Source of the DNA: Erythrobacter sp. SG61-1L
Lineage (GTDB): Bacteria; Pseudomonadota; Alphaproteobacteria; Sphingomonadales; Sphingomonadaceae
Direction: 5' to 3'
NCBI RefSeq assembly: GCF_001305965.1
Contig: NZ_JXQC01000003.1
Span: 2,628,861-2,692,860 of the forward strand
DNA: 64,000 nucleotides
Shown here: positions 61,135-64,000 of the stretch, piece after piece
Layout of the letters: each line of letters begins with the position of its first letter
Numbering within the stretch: position 1 is the first letter of the stretch
The notes under the pieces: model-generated
Told to the model about the DNA's origin: nothing
The model's input: only the letters and a program-made list of their open reading frames with translations
Database searches by the model: none
Position numbers and translations under genes: made by a program

Positions 61135-61575
61135 ATGTTGAGACAATGCGCATTGTTGTGCCTGATGGCCGCGCTGCCGCTGTCGCCGCTGGCCGCGCAG
61201 CGCAGCAATGTCTCAGCGGAAGAGGCGGTCCAGAACGCCAAGGAAATGTACGGCCCGCCGCCGCCCAGGCGCAATTGTTCCAAACCCGCCGAACAGCAAA
61301 GCGATAGCGAGATCGTAGTCTGCGCCCGCAAGGTGGACGATTCCCAGTTCCGGGTGAAATCCACCAGCGAACTGGACCCAAATTCCAAAGACGCCACGAA
61401 TGACGGCCTGCCCCGCGCGCCGGACGTGGCGGGCGACGGTATCTTCAAGGGCAAGGGCATCTCGCTCGGCGGGACGCCCGATCCGGCCTATATGATCGAC
61501 TTCAAGCTGCTGCCTGACGCGCCCGAAGGTTCCGATGCGGACAAGATCGCGAAGGGCGAGAAGAAAGCAGACTGA
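61135..61575 (+). CDS. Hypothetical exported protein
   Basis: 146 residues. Signal peptide MLRQCALLCLMAALPLSPLA, cleaved before AQRSN. The mature part is charged and low in hydrophobic residues: an N-terminal helix with PPPPRRNCSKPA and a Cys pair (NCSK; VVCAR), then KDATNDGLPRAPDVAGDGIF. EIVVCARK is a short motif shared by many small sphingomonad periplasmic proteins. Function unknown. It lies between glpX and hom on the opposite strand. Confidence 0.75.
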   Translation: MLRQCALLCLMAALPLSPLAAQRSNVSAEEAVQNAKEMYGPPPPRRNCSKPAEQQSDSEIVVCARKVDDSQFRVKSTSELDPNSKDATNDGLPRAPDVAGDGIFKGKGISLGGTPDPAYMIDFKLLPDAPEGSDADKIAKGEKKAD

Positions 61576-61630
61576 TCAGTGGACGCAGTGCCGGGCGCGC
61601 TGTGCGCACGGCCACACCTGACCTGACCAA

Positions 61631-62941
61631 TCAATTATCCAGCAATTGCAGCACTAGCGGCGGTTCGGTCAGGCTCGGCGAGCCTTCGAGCAGTTCCAGC
61701 GCCCGGTCGACATTGGCTTCCGGCCCTTCATGGGTGACGATGGAAACCATCACTTCACCGCCTTCGTCCTGACGACCCTTCTGGATCAGGCTTTCGATGG
61801 AAACGCCCGCATCGCGCATGGCGGTGGCGATTTCGGCCAGCACGCCCGGACGGTCGGCCACCATGAAGCGCAGATAGTCGCGCGCCACGCGGTGCCCGGC
61901 ATCGGCACGCGGCATCGGCGCCAGCTCGCCCGAGGGAACGGAGAAAGGCGCGCCCACATCGCCGCGCGCAATGTCGATGATGTCGGCAACCACCGCACTG
62001 GCAGTCGGCCCGTCACCCGCACCGGCACCCTGGAACAGCAGGCGGCCGGCGAAATTGCCTTCCACCACTACCGCGTTGGTCGGCCCGTTCACCCGCGCGA
62101 GCGGATGATCGACCGGAACCAGATAGGGGCAAACCCGCTGGAACAAGGTTTCCTCGCCATTGGCACCGGCTTCCGTGTCGGCAATGCCGATCAGGCGGAT
62201 GACGAAACCAAGCGCGGCGGCCTGTTCGATGTCGGCTGCGCGCAGGCGCGAAATGCCTTCGGTTTCCACGGAGGGAAAATCGATCTTCGCACCGAAAGCG
62301 ATTGCCGCAAGGATCGACAGCTTGTGCGAAGCATCGATGCCTTCGATGTCGAAGGTCGGGTCGGCTTCCGCATAGCCCAGTTCCTGCGCTTCCTTCAGCA
62401 CATCGCCAAAGTCGCGCCCGGTCGCCTCCATCGTGGAGAGGATGTAATTACAGGTGCCGTTGAGGATGCCGTAAACGCGCTCGATCGTGTTGGCCGCCGC
62501 GCCTTCGCGCAGGCCCTTGATCACCGGCACGCCGCCGGCAACCGCAGCTTCGAACTTCAGCGCCACATCCGCCTTTTCAGCCAGCTCCGCCAGCGCCAGG
62601 CCATGATGCGCGATCATCGCCTTGTTCGCGGTGACCAGCGATTTGCCCGCGCCCAGCGCATTGCGCGCCAGAGTGAGCGCCGGGCCATCGGACCCGCCAA
62701 CCAGTTCCACCACCACATCCACGTCCGCGCGAGCGGCCATGGCGGTCATGTCATCTTCCCACGCGAAGCGCGACAGGTCGACGCCACGATCCTTCGTGCG
62801 ATCGCGCGCGCTGACCGCCACGATTTCCACCGGACGGCCTGCACGCCGCGCGATCACATCGCCATTGGCTTCGATCAGGCGGATAACGCCAGCGCCCACC
62901 GTGCCCAGGCCGGCAAGTGCAATGCGGAGCGGATCAGCCAT
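61631..62941 (-). CDS. hom: Homoserine dehydrogenase
   Basis: 436 residues from the ATG at 62941. NAD(P)-binding GLGTVGAGV near residue 11, catalytic core with VTANKAMIAHHG, KFEAAVAGGVPVIKGLREGA and GILNGTCNYILSTMEATGRD, and a C-terminal ACT domain from about residue 350 (FMVADRPGVLAEIATAMRDA), the usual threonine-sensing module. Reduces aspartate semialdehyde to homoserine for threonine and methionine. No riboswitch seen upstream. Confidence 0.96.
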   Translation of the reverse strand: MADPLRIALAGLGTVGAGVIRLIEANGDVIARRAGRPVEIVAVSARDRTKDRGVDLSRFAWEDDMTAMAARADVDVVVELVGGSDGPALTLARNALGAGKSLVTANKAMIAHHGLALAELAEKADVALKFEAAVAGGVPVIKGLREGAAANTIERVYGILNGTCNYILSTMEATGRDFGDVLKEAQELGYAEADPTFDIEGIDASHKLSILAAIAFGAKIDFPSVETEGISRLRAADIEQAAALGFVIRLIGIADTEAGANGEETLFQRVCPYLVPVDHPLARVNGPTNAVVVEGNFAGRLLFQGAGAGDGPTASAVVADIIDIARGDVGAPFSVPSGELAPMPRADAGHRVARDYLRFMVADRPGVLAEIATAMRDAGVSIESLIQKGRQDEGGEVMVSIVTHEGPEANVDRALELLEGSPSLTEPPLVLQLLDN

Positions 62942-63065
62942 AATACTTCCTCGTTTGGCGCAAGTCAGGCGGCGCCGGAAAGGCACCAAGCAATATCGCC
63001 GCGCGCGTTAGTGCAGCCGGGGCGGAAAGGCCAGCCCCGGCTTGCCCCGCTGACGGATCGGGCAA

Positions 63066-63956
63066 TCAGCGGGGGTTGGGGAATACGGGCGGGCCGCCCC
63101 TTGTTCGTGAACAACGCCCCAGTTTTTCGAGGACATAGCGATAGTCCCCCGCTGCCAGCGCCCGCGATTGCCCATCGCGCGAAAGGATCGCGTCATAGGG
63201 CAGTTCGGGCGGCAGGAAACACGCCAGGCGATACCATTCCAGCGAGCCTTCCTGCGGTGGCTGGGCCGACTGATCGACCAGCTCGGTCCACGAAACGCCC
63301 CACTCCGGTTCCATATTCGGCCGCCGCACGACATTGAGTGAAACGGGCGCGCCGTTCTTGGTCACAAGGAAAACCTGGGTTTCCGATTCGCCGGAAAGGT
63401 TCCCCTGCACGGCAAGTGCCTCGCCCACGCCCGTCACGATGGGGGGCGCATCGGACGATGCCAACTGGCCCAGCACTTCGCGAATGCGCGCTTCGAGCAC
63501 CGGTTCGGTTGGGAATTGGGAATCGACGTCGATCAGTTGCAGATCACCCGGGACACCCGGCACCGGAAAAGCGAAGATCAGGAAGCTCTGCTTCTTGAGC
63601 TTGGGCGCCTTTCCTTTTGCGTCCAGCGGCACGTCGACCAGATAGCGCAGCGATTCGCCAATGGCGGAACGGCCCGAAATTAGTGCTTCTGTATCTGCCT
63701 GCACCAGCAGCCTGACAGTGCCCGGACGCAGGCCCGGAGACTGCTCCGGCCCAAGCGGCCGCTGCGTGCGAATCCGTGCCTTGACCACCATCGTGGCGCT
63801 GTCCGCAAGGTCCACGATATCCGCGTAAGTCAGCGGCGAAACCATTGGTGTCGCTGGCTGATCTGCGGCTGCAGCCGGTTGCCCTGCCAAAAGCGACAAT
63901 GCAGCCGCCGCTGAGGCGATCAACTTGCCGGAAGCGCGAATTTCTCTGCTTTTCAT
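63066..63956 (-). CDS. Hypothetical exported protein
   Basis: 296 residues. Signal peptide with SGKLIASAAAALSLLAGQPA ending AAAADQP. The mature protein has VSPLTYADIVDLADSATMVV and KARIRTQRPLGPEQSPGLRP near its start, then a beta-rich body and a C-terminal segment with two Cys (LACFLPPELP; KLGRCSRTRGG). No recognised domain. Periplasmic. It lies 124 bases upstream of hom in the same direction; no functional link is evident. The last 44 bases of the window are non-coding. Confidence 0.75.
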   Translation of the reverse strand: MKSREIRASGKLIASAAAALSLLAGQPAAAADQPATPMVSPLTYADIVDLADSATMVVKARIRTQRPLGPEQSPGLRPGTVRLLVQADTEALISGRSAIGESLRYLVDVPLDAKGKAPKLKKQSFLIFAFPVPGVPGDLQLIDVDSQFPTEPVLEARIREVLGQLASSDAPPIVTGVGEALAVQGNLSGESETQVFLVTKNGAPVSLNVVRRPNMEPEWGVSWTELVDQSAQPPQEGSLEWYRLACFLPPELPYDAILSRDGQSRALAAGDYRYVLEKLGRCSRTRGGPPVFPNPR

Positions 63957-64000
63957 GCGGTTCCCTTGCCGGACATTGACCCCGCTATCTGGGGAGCGCC

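Overview
The window is GC-rich chromosomal DNA of an alphaproteobacterium, almost certainly a member of the Sphingomonadales. The evidence is an acyl carrier protein next to serine palmitoyltransferase (sphingolipid synthesis), a Rhodobacter-type gene transfer agent (GTA) cluster with sphingomonad-style small genes, DUF3572, DUF6127 and DUF2793 proteins, a zinc-site-poor DksA, and a two-domain glycine-rich cold shock protein. The genus cannot be fixed from the sequence alone. No tRNA, rRNA, CRISPR array, integrase or insertion sequence was found.

Layout. 1-16 kb is ordinary chromosome: gluQ (cut by the window edge), an HNH nuclease, a peptide-binding lipoprotein, PilZ, dksA, an N-acyltransferase, a compact DUF3572-HAD-RidA-GDPD operon, a DivK-like receiver, the acp-spt pair, a GSU2403-type nucleotidyltransferase behind a long hairpin, OsmC, and a LysR/cupin divergent pair. 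16.2-31.6 kb is a GTA structural cluster in canonical order: small and large terminase, portal, DUF6127, prohead protease, capsid, connector, a 55-aa ORF, DUF3168, tail tube, two tail assembly chaperones, tape measure, distal tail, hub, peptidase, tip protein and DUF2793. It lacks integrase, lysis and replication genes, which argues against a temperate prophage. 31.7-44.1 kb holds sodC, an MFS transporter, queC, hslO, argF-argD, a cold shock protein, a terC operon ending in a sterol-desaturase-type hydroxylase, and a TPR-sulfotransferase. 44.3-46.8 kb is a PII-amtB-PII operon behind a near-perfect sigma-54 promoter. 47-64 kb is housekeeping: prfC, two paralogous lipoproteins, pheST, rpmI-rplT, prs-cupin-hisN, glpX and hom.

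The least ordinary material is in the GTA. Its distal-tail gene carries a long N-terminal extension with a TIM-barrel look, and inside it a well-placed ribosome binding site and ATG could make the normal-sized distal tail protein on its own. The tip protein is correspondingly short and seems to lack the TIM-barrel segment found in Rhodobacter. Two non-structural genes, a membrane protein and a GIY-YIG nuclease, sit between terminase and portal, each bracketed by an inverted pair of one REP family. Palindromic repeats, an intrinsic terminator and an extraordinary block of G/C homopolymers fill most other breaks in the operon, although every structural reading frame is intact. Outside the GTA, the hairpin before the nucleotidyltransferase and the sigma-54 promoter are the clearest regulatory signals.
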